This document shows positions 35,567 through 42,705 of a stretch of DNA of 42,705 nt, piece by piece (position 1 is the stretch's first letter; every line of letters begins with the position of its first letter). Origin of the DNA: Deltaproteobacteria bacterium. GTDB taxonomy: Bacteria; Desulfobacterota; Desulfobulbia; Desulfobulbales; SURF-16. The stretch is taken from the NCBI GenBank assembly GCA_029933005.1, contig JAOZOY010000019.1, forward strand, positions 1 through 42,705, given 5' to 3'. The position numbers and the translations under genes are program-made. The notes under the pieces were generated by a model. That model was not told the origin of the DNA. It did no database searches and was given only the letters and a program-made list of their open reading frames with translations.

Positions 35567-36490
35567 ATGGTTTTAATTTGCCCACATTGCAATAAAAAAC
35601 ACACGGTTGATGAGAAAAAAATCCCTGGAAACGTAAAAAAAGCACGTTGCAAATTTTGTGGTCAGACCTTTCTTTTGAAAAATTTTTTGAATGAATCCGG
35701 GAAAAAAGAAGATCTTCAACCTAAGCAAACCGGCCCCAGAAAAATAGCAGTTTCCTTAAGTAAAGGAGGCGTCGGCAAGACGACAACATCCGTCAACCTG
35801 GCCGCCGGTCTTGCTCTGGCCGGCTTTAAGGTATTGCTTGTTGATACGGATACCCAGGGCCAGGACAGTTTTGTCCTGGGGGTGAAGCCACAATTCGGCC
35901 TGACTGAACTTGTCACCGGCGAGCTCACTCCTGAAGAAACAATCATCGAGGCTCGGAAAAAATTATGGCTATTGGCTGGAGGAAAATCTCTGGCTGGACT
36001 TAAACGGATTATTGACCGTAAGGATTTCGGTTCGGAGACAACTCTGGCTGAAACTCTAATGCCCATTGAAAATCAATATGATTTTATCATTATTGATACA
36101 TCGCCTGGATGGGATCCGATTACAGTGAATGTCCTTTTTTATGTTACCGAGGTTTTAACGCCGGTTTCGCTTGAGGTGATGACCCTCCAGGGTCTTGTTG
36201 AATTTTTAAAGGCCTTGTCGGCGATTCAGAAATATCGCAGAGAGCTGGCGTTGAAATATATTGTCCCGACTTTTCAAGACAACAGGGTAAAAAAGACAGC
36301 CGGCATTTTAGGGAAACTGGAGTCCCTGTATGGACCGGTTCTCTGCAAGCCTATTCGTTATAATACCCGGCTGTCTGAAGCGCCTGCCCATGGCCAGACG
36401 ATTTATGAGTTTGCCCCTGGTTCTCCAGGTGCCCATGATTATCGGGATCTGGTCAGGAGGATTTCCGGGAACAGTAAGCTTTTTACCTGA
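35567..36490 (+). CDS. ParA/Soj-like ATPase with N-terminal MJ0042-type zinc ribbon
   Basis: A 308-residue protein. Residues about 1-35 form a zinc ribbon with CPHC and CKFC, like the MJ0042 domain. The rest is a ParA/MinD-type ATPase: deviant Walker A KGGVGKTTT (about 66-74, with the signature lysine), DTDTQGQDS, FIIIDTSPGWDPIT, and RYNTRLSEAPAHGQTIYEF, which is typical of chromosomal Soj proteins. Such ATPases position plasmids, chromosomes, chemotaxis arrays or other cargo on the nucleoid. No ParB gene is adjacent, so cargo positioning is more likely than partition. I chose ATG 35567 (GGAG eight bases upstream). It is first in a nine-gene same-strand cluster; its neighbour at 37074 also carries a zinc ribbon. 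Confidence 0.88.
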   Translation: MVLICPHCNKKHTVDEKKIPGNVKKARCKFCGQTFLLKNFLNESGKKEDLQPKQTGPRKIAVSLSKGGVGKTTTSVNLAAGLALAGFKVLLVDTDTQGQDSFVLGVKPQFGLTELVTGELTPEETIIEARKKLWLLAGGKSLAGLKRIIDRKDFGSETTLAETLMPIENQYDFIIIDTSPGWDPITVNVLFYVTEVLTPVSLEVMTLQGLVEFLKALSAIQKYRRELALKYIVPTFQDNRVKKTAGILGKLESLYGPVLCKPIRYNTRLSEAPAHGQTIYEFAPGSPGAHDYRDLVRRISGNSKLFT

Positions 36491-36578
36491 TATTTTATAA
36501 AAAATAAGGCAAATCCGTGACTCAATATACAATAGTCAAATGTCAAAAAAAGAATATGACCTGGAGGAATAAAAAATC

Positions 36579-37046
36579 ATGGCTGTTCTGACCGGTGATA
36601 TTGCAACTCTGGTTTGTAAACCCCATATTGATCCCGATATGGGTGAGATGGTGTTGAACGGTAGAATGCTGCAATTCTTGATGAAACTTGACGGCAGCAA
36701 GGACCTCGGTTCCATGGCTGAAATGTTGGGGTTGGATCTTAATACAGCAAAAGAAATATCCGCCAGACTTCTGGATCTTAAATTGATCAGCATTACCGAT
36801 GACAGCGAGCCTATGCTGCCCGGAATTTTCTTTGAGTTCATAACGGAAAGGCTTGCCATAATAGCCGGTCCCATTGCCCAGCTTATGGTGGATGATGCCA
36901 TCCAGGAACTGGGAGGAGAAAAACAGAAAATTCCCAAGAATAAGGCGATTGAACTCATCGATATTTTTTCCCGGCAAATTTTAGATGATGAACAGCGGGC
37001 TGTATTTATTCAAGTTGTGATGAAAAAATTAAACGAGATCAATTGA
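36579..37046 (+). CDS. Small protein of unknown function in the signalling cluster
   Basis: A 155-residue cytosolic protein that I do not recognise with confidence. The N-terminal third (about 20-70) looks like a winged-helix or DNA-binding-like helical domain (MLQFLMKLDGSKDLGSMAEML, then NTAKEISARLLDLKLIS). The second part (about 85-155) is helical: ITERLAIIAGPIAQLMVDDA followed by PKNKAIELIDIFSRQILDDE. Similar helical tails occur in deltaproteobacterial signalling proteins next to roadblock and PATAN domains, from memory only. GGAGG precedes the start by about ten bases. It is encoded between the ParA-like ATPase and the HAMP sensor. Confidence 0.75.
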   Translation: MAVLTGDIATLVCKPHIDPDMGEMVLNGRMLQFLMKLDGSKDLGSMAEMLGLDLNTAKEISARLLDLKLISITDDSEPMLPGIFFEFITERLAIIAGPIAQLMVDDAIQELGGEKQKIPKNKAIELIDIFSRQILDDEQRAVFIQVVMKKLNEIN

Positions 37047-37073
37047 TCATCGTATCCGTAAAATGGAGGACTT

Positions 37074-38114
37074 ATGATCATTTTTTGTGAAGAATGCAGT
37101 AAAAAATATAACATTGATGAAAGCAAAATTGTCGGTGAGAAGGGGCGTTGCAAGTGCCGAAACTGCGGCCACATCATGGAAATTTCCAAACCGAAGTCCG
37201 CACCTGAAAGCGTCTCCGAAGACCGTGCTTCTGTTGAAATGAACCAAAAGTCCAAACCCGCATCTGAATCGTCAGAAAATGTGACGGATGAGAAAGGGGA
37301 GGCAGCTGTGCAGCAGACTGAACAGACCCAAAAATCATTCAGTTTGCAGGGCTTAAGTCTTAATAAAAAACTTTTGATCAATTTTACCGGATTCATGGTC
37401 ACTTTAGGAGGTTTATTGATCTACATGTATATGGAGTTTGTTCCTGGTCTGCTGATGGAGCAAATCGATTTACGGACTTACACTGTTTCTCAGGCGTTTA
37501 AGGCTGCTATTGCCCAGCCTCTCCTGTTGAAAAATTATCTCCAGGTTAACAAAATAACCGATGAAATTTCTCGTCTGCCCGGAGTGGCCTATGTGGCGGT
37601 TGTCAATTCAAAGGGCATTGTTGTTGCCGGAATGCTTGGCGAAAAAAATCGTTTTTCCCCGGATTTTGTCGATCAGGTTAAGAAAAAAGGCTTTCCACGT
37701 GAAATAGTGTCTCAAAATCAGTTGAAAGGCACGACGACGCACCAATCCGGAAATCTGATGGCCGGAGGTCAGAATATTTATGATGTGGCTGTTCAAATGA
37801 ATGAAACCGGCGGAGAAGTCCATGTCGGCCTTTTTTTAGAAGATATCAGCAAAAAGGATATTATGGATATTGTCCCCCTTCTGATCGCTCTGGGAACATT
37901 GCTGATCATTGGAGCATTAAGTTTTCTGCATCTGGCAAATTCGATATCAAAACCGATTCGGGAGCTTGCTGAAGCCTCACAACGCATCAGTCTGGGCGAA
38001 CTTGACTTGCCAATAAAAATTAAAGGAAGCGGAGAAATTGTTGAACTGGCTTCGGCTCTGGAAAGAATGCGTTTTTCAATTAAGTCAGCCATGGAAAGAT
38101 TGAGGCGGAGGTAA
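37074..38114 (+). CDS. Membrane sensor with zinc ribbon, periplasmic loop and HAMP domain, no output domain
   Basis: A 346-residue inner-membrane protein. A cytosolic MJ0042-like zinc ribbon opens it (CEEC at 5-8 and CRNC at about 28-31), then a charged low-complexity linker (about 38-95), TM1 (about 104-122, LLINFTGFMVTLGGLLIYMYM), a periplasmic domain of about 145 residues resembling a single Cache/PAS-like sensor, TM2 (about 262-285, IVPLLIALGTLLIIGALSFLHL) and a HAMP domain (about 286-340, ISKPIRELAEASQRISLGELDL). It ends right after HAMP, with no kinase, cyclase or MCP part. A strong GGAGG site precedes the ATG. The signal must pass to a partner protein, perhaps the ATPase with the same ribbon. 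Confidence 0.82.
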   Translation: MIIFCEECSKKYNIDESKIVGEKGRCKCRNCGHIMEISKPKSAPESVSEDRASVEMNQKSKPASESSENVTDEKGEAAVQQTEQTQKSFSLQGLSLNKKLLINFTGFMVTLGGLLIYMYMEFVPGLLMEQIDLRTYTVSQAFKAAIAQPLLLKNYLQVNKITDEISRLPGVAYVAVVNSKGIVVAGMLGEKNRFSPDFVDQVKKKGFPREIVSQNQLKGTTTHQSGNLMAGGQNIYDVAVQMNETGGEVHVGLFLEDISKKDIMDIVPLLIALGTLLIIGALSFLHLANSISKPIRELAEASQRISLGELDLPIKIKGSGEIVELASALERMRFSIKSAMERLRRR

Positions 38115-38118
38115 TTTT

Positions 38119-38937
38119 ATGAAGCAGATAGTGCTGTTGATTTTTTTACTCTCATTTTTCCCTCAATCAGTATTTGGGGAAACATGGCATCTTTCCATGC
38201 TGCCTCGCTATGATGCCGACGAAATCAGCAAACGTATTACTCCCCTGGCGGCATATCTATCCCAAGAGCTTGGTATCAATGTTGAACCGCTGCTGATGAG
38301 TAACTTCAGTGAATATACCAGCCGCGTAAAAAGAGGTGATGTGGAAATCGGGTTTCAGAATCCCTACGTTTATACCCAGGTTGCCGAGGGACATGAGGCA
38401 GTGGCTATGGCCGTAAAGGGGGAAAACGGTGATCGATTTCGCGGCGTCATCATTGTTCGGAATGACAGTAACATAGACAGCCTTGATGATCTGAAGGGGA
38501 AAAATGTCGCTATTGTCGGGTTTTCTTCGGCAGGGGGATACCTGTCACAGAAATTAACCTTGATGCGTCATGGTATCGACGTTGACAAGGAGTGCCGATT
38601 GTCGGAAGCCGTGGAAAACAAACATGAGAATGTCCTGCTCTCGGTTTTTATCGGTGATGTTGACGCGGGATTTATCCGAGAATCAGCCTTATCCCAAGCT
38701 GAAAGTTTTGTGCCTGTCTCTCAGATTCGAATTGTGAATGAGTCGGCCTGGCTTGCCAACTGGGCTCTTTCAGTCAAGCGATCTTTGCCGGAGCAGCAGA
38801 AGAATATCATTCAAAAAATTGTAACGGAGTTACAGGAAGATGATGCGGTATTGAAGGCATTGAAAATTAAAAGCTTCAGATCCGCAACCGATTCTGAATA
38901 TGATTCGGTTCGTGTGGCGGCGGGTATGGAAAGGTAA
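38119..38937 (+). CDS. PhnD-like periplasmic substrate-binding protein
   Basis: A 272-residue secreted binding protein. The signal peptide is MKQIVLLIFLLSFFPQSVFG. The mature part follows the phosphate/phosphonate-binding (PhnD/TctC-like) pattern: LPRYDADEISKRITPLAAYL, RGDVEIGFQNPYVYTQV, LDDLKGKNVAIVGFSSAGGYL and VDAGFIRESAL. No ABC transporter genes lie nearby, so it more likely feeds a sensor than a transporter. The start follows the HAMP gene by 4 bp, with GGAGG overlapping its end, so co-expression and interaction with the periplasmic loop of that sensor are plausible. Confidence 0.85.
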   Translation: MKQIVLLIFLLSFFPQSVFGETWHLSMLPRYDADEISKRITPLAAYLSQELGINVEPLLMSNFSEYTSRVKRGDVEIGFQNPYVYTQVAEGHEAVAMAVKGENGDRFRGVIIVRNDSNIDSLDDLKGKNVAIVGFSSAGGYLSQKLTLMRHGIDVDKECRLSEAVENKHENVLLSVFIGDVDAGFIRESALSQAESFVPVSQIRIVNESAWLANWALSVKRSLPEQQKNIIQKIVTELQEDDAVLKALKIKSFRSATDSEYDSVRVAAGMER

Positions 38938-38954
38938 AACATAAAAAAATAAAC

Positions 38955-39926
38955 ATGATTATTACTCCAAAAGAAAAACCAGTTCTTTCCGGATTGAACA
39001 GTTATTACCTGAAAATTGAAAAGTTGATTGAGCATTTTCAGGGTCAAATAGGCACTGGTGCCATTTTTTTCCGATCTCCAACTGCTCAGGCAGTTATTTT
39101 TTTTGATCAGGACAATATTCTCAATGTCTATTTTCAAAATAAAACAAAATCCCCGCAGGGGAAAGAAGCGCTCAATACACTGTCCAAGGCAGCCTATAAT
39201 TTTATCGTAGAAATCTATGAGCTGGATCCGGATAGAATTCATTTCTGGGCCAATATGCCGGCTGCCCGCCAAATTCATCAGGGTCTCAGTACGGAGTTTG
39301 TAGATTTTGACGTTCTATTTAAAAAAATGACTGGGGAAAAGTTTACCGGTTTTTTTGATGTCAAGCTGAATCAGGATCTGGGTGAAGGACTTCTCTTTTT
39401 TGATGGTGGTGAGTTGATAGGAGGTTCGTATCATCTGGCGGAACTAACTGATAGTGATCCCCACGAACAGCAGCTCAGATTGATTCACCACATCAAAAAG
39501 GAAGGAGCGATTTTTCATATTTCAACCCTTGTTTTAAAAAAAGAAGAGATAAATTTTGCCTATAAAGAGGCTTCTCAGGCGAGTTCATTTGATCTCCTCC
39601 AGGCTTTAGGCGAAATGCTGAACACCTTTGAAGGCATTGTTAAAAAAGAGAAAGCGTATAATTTTAATGTGTTATTGAAACAGAAACTTGTCGATAAGGC
39701 TCTTAAATATGATTTTCTTGATCCATTCGCAGCCGAGTTTTTTTATGAAGACGGCAAGGTGATTTTTACAGGCCGGGAGGAACCCAAGGTTGTGGCAAAA
39801 GGAGTAATAGAAGCCGTTCTTGAACTGGCGGACGACCTGGATAAAAGAGAACATCTTCTGCAAAGATTACATATCTGGAGAAAAAAATATGGAAATCGTT
39901 TTTCTGAGCTGGGACTTAGAGTGTAA
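38955..39926 (+). CDS. Protein with two PATAN (DUF4388)-like modules
   Basis: A 323-residue cytosolic protein without signal peptide or TM. Two stretches share the PATAN/DUF4388 rhythm of a short strand, a loop and an apolar G-rich return: TGAIFFRSPTAQAVIFFDQDN (about 34-54) and FTGFFDVKLNQDLGEGLLFFDGGELIGGSYH (about 129-160, split by several residues). PATAN domains are found in PatA-like regulators and mediate protein contacts. The C-terminal third (about 230-323) is helical with charged residues and unassigned. It sits between the PhnD-like protein and the response regulator. Function unknown; scaffold or adaptor is the best guess. Confidence 0.72.
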   Translation: MIITPKEKPVLSGLNSYYLKIEKLIEHFQGQIGTGAIFFRSPTAQAVIFFDQDNILNVYFQNKTKSPQGKEALNTLSKAAYNFIVEIYELDPDRIHFWANMPAARQIHQGLSTEFVDFDVLFKKMTGEKFTGFFDVKLNQDLGEGLLFFDGGELIGGSYHLAELTDSDPHEQQLRLIHHIKKEGAIFHISTLVLKKEEINFAYKEASQASSFDLLQALGEMLNTFEGIVKKEKAYNFNVLLKQKLVDKALKYDFLDPFAAEFFYEDGKVIFTGREEPKVVAKGVIEAVLELADDLDKREHLLQRLHIWRKKYGNRFSELGLRV

Positions 39927-39968
39927 CGCTTTTACAGTAATGAGGGTATTCAGCCGGATTGGGATGCA

Positions 39969-41003
39969 ATGAAAAAGATTCTTTTTGTCGATGATGACAG
40001 AGAAGTCCGTCGTTTTTTTCAAAACGAGCTGGAACATTTTAATCTCCCTTTCTCGGCTCTAGTTGCCGAGGATGGTGTCAAAGCAATAGAAATTCTGCAA
40101 AAAGAATTTATTTCCGTTGTTGTCACTGACTTGAAGATGCCAAGAATGGATGGCCTGGCTCTGTTAAATGCCATAACCCGTGATTACCCCGATATTTCCG
40201 TCATCATTATAACTGGTTATGCCACTGAAAAAATTAAAAAAATGGTTCTGCAAAGCGGGGCGGCCGCTTTTATTGAAAAGCCATTTAAGATTGAGAGGTT
40301 GATCGGCCCTATTAATGCGATTCTAAAAAATGAATCTGATGGTGGAACCTTGCATGGGGTGACGCCCGGCATGTTTTTGCAACTCGTTGAGATGGAGGAA
40401 AAAACATGCACTGTCCGACTGACTGACGGGAATACAGGTGAACAGGGAGTGCTTTTCTTTGACCAGGGTCTTTTACTCGATGCAAGAACTTCTAAACAGC
40501 ATGGTAAAGATGCTGCCTATGAAATTTTTGCCTGGGATAATGTTTCCGTTGGCATTCAGAATATCTGTTTTCAAAAGCAGGACAGAATCAAAAGTGATTT
40601 ACAGGCAATTCTTCTAGAGTCAATGCGCAGAAAGGATGAACAGGACCAGAATGAAAATCAAGTCATCTGGCTGGACAGTGAAGACGAAAAACCCGCTGTG
40701 ATGGAAATCAACCTTTCAAATGATGTGGATTATCTCTCGGTAGAGGATGTGCAAAAGATGTTGAGAGAAGAAATCGTCCAGGAGTGTTTACCTGAAAAAA
40801 TTATTGCAGACAGTTCCTGGGATAATTTTTTGTTTTACGGTACACGGTTGAGTAAATGTTTGGGAGGGGGCAAGTTGAAAGTGGGATTTATCGATAATGG
40901 TTCATCTGGAAATACTATTTTACTTCGTGGCCGGGAGACAATCGTTGTGTCCATAAGTTCCGCCTGTCCACGCGATAAAATTATGGATCTTCTCAGTCGG
41001 TAA
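39969..41003 (+). CDS. Response regulator with PATAN (DUF4388)-like domain
   Basis: A 344-residue protein. The CheY-like receiver (about 1-120) has all key residues: Asp8/Asp9, the phospho-acceptor Asp54 in VVVTDLKMPRMDG, Thr82 (IIITGYAT) and Lys104 (IEKPFK). A PATAN-like domain follows (about 126-240; GTLHGVTPGMFLQLVEMEEK and LFFDQGLLLDARTS). The C-terminal part (about 250-344) is unassigned. No histidine kinase gene is in the cluster, so the phosphodonor must be elsewhere. It probably relays a phosphorylation state to the roadblock/GTPase genes that follow. Confidence 0.88.
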   Translation: MKKILFVDDDREVRRFFQNELEHFNLPFSALVAEDGVKAIEILQKEFISVVVTDLKMPRMDGLALLNAITRDYPDISVIIITGYATEKIKKMVLQSGAAAFIEKPFKIERLIGPINAILKNESDGGTLHGVTPGMFLQLVEMEEKTCTVRLTDGNTGEQGVLFFDQGLLLDARTSKQHGKDAAYEIFAWDNVSVGIQNICFQKQDRIKSDLQAILLESMRRKDEQDQNENQVIWLDSEDEKPAVMEINLSNDVDYLSVEDVQKMLREEIVQECLPEKIIADSSWDNFLFYGTRLSKCLGGGKLKVGFIDNGSSGNTILLRGRETIVVSISSACPRDKIMDLLSR

Positions 41004-41005
41004 AT

Positions 41006-41359
41006 ATGAAGCAGCTTTTTAAAGATATTATAGCCATTGACGGCGTGAAAGGGATTTTACTGTTTTCCACTGAGGGACGGCTTCATTTTCATGAATTGAA
41101 CTATCCTTTTCATGAAAATCCGACCCGACAGGATTGGTCTTTTTTGACTTCAATGATGAAAGATGTTCGGGAAGCTGATCTCATTTATGAAAACAGCCGT
41201 TTTTATCTTCGATCAACAACTGCCGGTTATCTTCTGGTCGTGATGGAGAGAGCAACACCCATCTCTCTCGTAAGGCTGTCGTGCGACATGGCCATACCTG
41301 CCTTAAAAAAACAGGCAGTGGCGCCAAAGGGTATTATGCGGTTCTTCAAACGCAAATAA
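41006..41359 (+). CDS. Small roadblock-like protein
   Basis: A 117-residue protein. GVKGILLFSTEGRLHFHELN and YLLVVMERATPISLVRLSCDMAIPAL follow the roadblock/LC7 beta-strand and helix order found in MglB-like partners. The C-terminus is basic (RFFKRK). It starts two bases after the response regulator stop. Family assignment is moderate because the central part is divergent. Confidence 0.7.
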   Translation: MKQLFKDIIAIDGVKGILLFSTEGRLHFHELNYPFHENPTRQDWSFLTSMMKDVREADLIYENSRFYLRSTTAGYLLVVMERATPISLVRLSCDMAIPALKKQAVAPKGIMRFFKRK

Positions 41360-41416
41360 GGGACGGGAATTAAATAAATTGGCGTAATTTATTTCAAGTA
41401 CGTACCTAAGGAGAAT

Positions 41417-41812
41417 ATGGTCATGAATTATGGCATAGATCAAGATAGATTAGTCTCAATAGACAACATTATAAAAGAGGATCTGATTGAAATAGGCGTT
41501 GACTACGCCATCATGATCGACACAGCCGGAAATACCATCGCAAAATGCGACAGTGGGGGGCAGGATTATGATGTAGCATCTCTCGCGGCCTTGGCTGCCG
41601 GGAATTATGCCACGGTGGATGCCATGGCGAAGATTGTCGGTGAGCAGGAATTTTCTCTTCTTTTTCATAAAGGAAAAAATATAAGCATTCATTTCAGTAC
41701 AATTAATGAAGAATTCTTGCTTATCATTTTATTTGGCAAGGAGGTATCACTCGGTTTTTTACGTCTGAAGGTGGCCGAGACTATTGAAAAGATAAGAGGG
41801 CTCTGGAAATAA
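41417..41812 (+). CDS. Roadblock/LC7-domain protein (MglB-like)
   Basis: A 131-residue protein. The roadblock/LC7 pattern is clear: YAIMIDTAGNTIAKCDSGG, then VASLAALAAGNYATVDAMAKIVGE, then SLLFHKGKNISIHF and FLLIILFG. Such proteins bind and activate MglA-type GTPases. AAGGAG lies four bases before ATG 41417 and ten before ATG 41423, which would give a two-residue shorter protein. It directly precedes the GTPase gene, the usual pairing. Confidence 0.87.
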   Translation: MVMNYGIDQDRLVSIDNIIKEDLIEIGVDYAIMIDTAGNTIAKCDSGGQDYDVASLAALAAGNYATVDAMAKIVGEQEFSLLFHKGKNISIHFSTINEEFLLIILFGKEVSLGFLRLKVAETIEKIRGLWK

Positions 41813-41849
41813 TTTATTTTTTTAAATCAGATACGAGAAGGGGAACGAG

Positions 41850-42455
41850 TTGGCATTTATTAATATGAAAACCCGAGAAGTTCAGGTCAAGATAGTCTAT
41901 TACGGTCCTGGCCGTGGCGGTAAGACCACGAATCTGGAATTTATCAATGATAAGTTTCGGGAGCGGATCAAGTCTAAAATGGTCAGTATCAAGACCCATG
42001 GCGACCGGACTCTTTTTTTCGATTTTTTGCCTTTTGATATCGGTAAAATTAAGGGATACGATATTAAGATTCAGATGTATACGGTTCCCGGCCAGGTAAA
42101 ATATAACGCCACCCGTAAACTCGTCCTTAAGGGGGTGGATGGACTTGTCTTTGTCGCCGATGCCATGGCGGAACGGAGAAAACACAATCTACTTTCCCTG
42201 AAACAGCTGCAGGAAAATTTGACTGCATACAAGAAGAACATTTTTAAAATTCCGCTGGTTTTGCAATATAACAAATTTGATTTGAAAGATCAGAATATTC
42301 CTCTTTTGTCCCTTGCAACAATAGAACAGGATCTGAATGGAAAATTAAAAGTTCCTTCCTTTGCCGCCAGTGCTTTAACAGGAGAAAATGTTGTTCCGAC
42401 TTTAAAAAAGATTATTTCCGTCACTATGGCGGCGATACAGAAGGAATTGCGATAG
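41850..42455 (+). CDS. MglA-type small Ras-like GTPase
   Basis: A 201-residue GTPase of the bacterial MglA/Arf-like family. MAFINMKTREVQVKIVYYGP then GPGRGGKTT (G1, about 19-27) is typical; the G3-like PGQVKYNATRKLVL, the G4-like NKFDLKD and the G5-like SAL follow. MglA proteins set cell polarity and gliding or twitching direction in Myxococcus. The TTG start is supported by GGGG eight bases upstream; an ATG at residue 6 would lose conserved sequence. It is last in the cluster. Confidence 0.92.
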   Translation: MAFINMKTREVQVKIVYYGPGRGGKTTNLEFINDKFRERIKSKMVSIKTHGDRTLFFDFLPFDIGKIKGYDIKIQMYTVPGQVKYNATRKLVLKGVDGLVFVADAMAERRKHNLLSLKQLQENLTAYKKNIFKIPLVLQYNKFDLKDQNIPLLSLATIEQDLNGKLKVPSFAASALTGENVVPTLKKIISVTMAAIQKELR

Positions 42456-42491
42456 TGACTGTCCGTAAATCCACTTTATACCTGAATAAAG

Positions 42492-42599
42492 GTAAACGAT
42501 CACAGGCACCGAATCTTACCGCGATCAGGGCGTCTGACATAGAGGGGCTATAGTCACCCGCCCTGCTTACGGTAATCTCCGGCACCTGTAAACGCTTAT
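42492..42599 (+). repeat. Dispersed intergenic repeat, copy F (short-core type)
   Basis: The ends GTAAACGATCACAGGCACCG and the complement of ATAAGCGTTTACAGGTGCCG are imperfect inverted repeats. Inside, CAGGGCG/CGCCCTG (42526-42532, 42559-42565) and GAC/GTC are capped by ATAG-AGGGG-CTAT plus a bulged A (42539-42552), the apex also seen in copies B and C. It lies after the GTPase gene. Confidence 0.75.
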
Positions 42600-42697
42600 A
42601 GAATAAGGAGTTACCTGAAAGCTTGGTGATTTTACCCCGTGATTGGTTACGAATAAAGATATTTTTTTAAAAGTGGTTGTTTAGAAGAACGCGAAAC

Positions 42698-42705
42698 AGG
42701 AGGTT
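42698..42705 (+). promoter_or_regulatory. Shine-Dalgarno sequence of a gene starting beyond the window
   Basis: AGGAGGTT at the very end of the window is a full anti-16S match and probably belongs to a plus-strand gene whose start lies just outside. Confidence 0.5.

Overview
The window looks like the chromosome of a Gram-negative anaerobe of the Desulfobacterota (old Deltaproteobacteria), perhaps near the Desulfobulbales. This is inferred from gene content, not proven: an exosortase/EPS locus, an EtfA with an N-terminal two-cluster ferredoxin domain, PATAN/roadblock/MglA-type signalling proteins and MJ0042-type zinc ribbons. No rRNA, tRNA or CRISPR array was seen.

Region 1 (1-15.6 kb) is an exosortase/exopolysaccharide locus that has been repeatedly invaded and rearranged. 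It holds a radical SAM protein coupled to a GT4 glycosyltransferase, an exosortase fused to an EpsI domain, a polyprenyl-phosphate sugar transferase, a PrsT-type TPR lipoprotein, a Wzz/GNVR chain-length protein, a CpsD-like ATPase and an ExeA-like ATPase. Interleaved are two toxin-antitoxin modules (ParE/RHH and AbiE-like), a 185-bp MITE-like element with a 9-bp target duplication, and two decayed AlbA_2 genes. The second decayed copy is followed by a collapsed 20-codon relic of the radical SAM gene, so an AlbA_2/radical-SAM cassette was once duplicated here.

Region 2 (15.6-34.8 kb) is mostly core metabolism. A phosphoribosyltransferase lies on the minus strand. A consensus sigma70-like promoter then leads into DUF177-rpmF-plsX-fabH, an acyl-CoA dehydrogenase with etfBA, fabG-acpP-fabF-rpiB, glyA, a dCMP-type deaminase, nrdR, ribD-ribE-ribBA-ribH, nusB and ftsK. 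An acyl-CoA dehydrogenase/Etf set inside the fatty-acid synthesis cluster is the metabolic oddity.

Region 3 (35.5-42.5 kb) is a nine-gene same-strand cluster. It encodes a zinc-ribbon ParA-like ATPase, a small helical protein, a zinc-ribbon/HAMP membrane sensor without a kinase or MCP output domain, a PhnD-like periplasmic binding protein, a protein with PATAN-like modules, a response regulator with a PATAN-like domain, two roadblock-type proteins and an MglA-type GTPase. I read it as a membrane-sensing and polarity/positioning system of unknown output, and it is the best candidate for an undescribed system.

Across all three regions sits a family of about 110-185-bp intergenic repeats (at least six copies) with GTAA-cg-tt-type inverted ends. 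Three copies keep a third end motif at a fixed 44-45-bp offset. Three others share an apical hairpin (ATAG-AGGRG-CTAT) on top of stems whose sequences differ but stay paired, which suggests selection on a folded structure.
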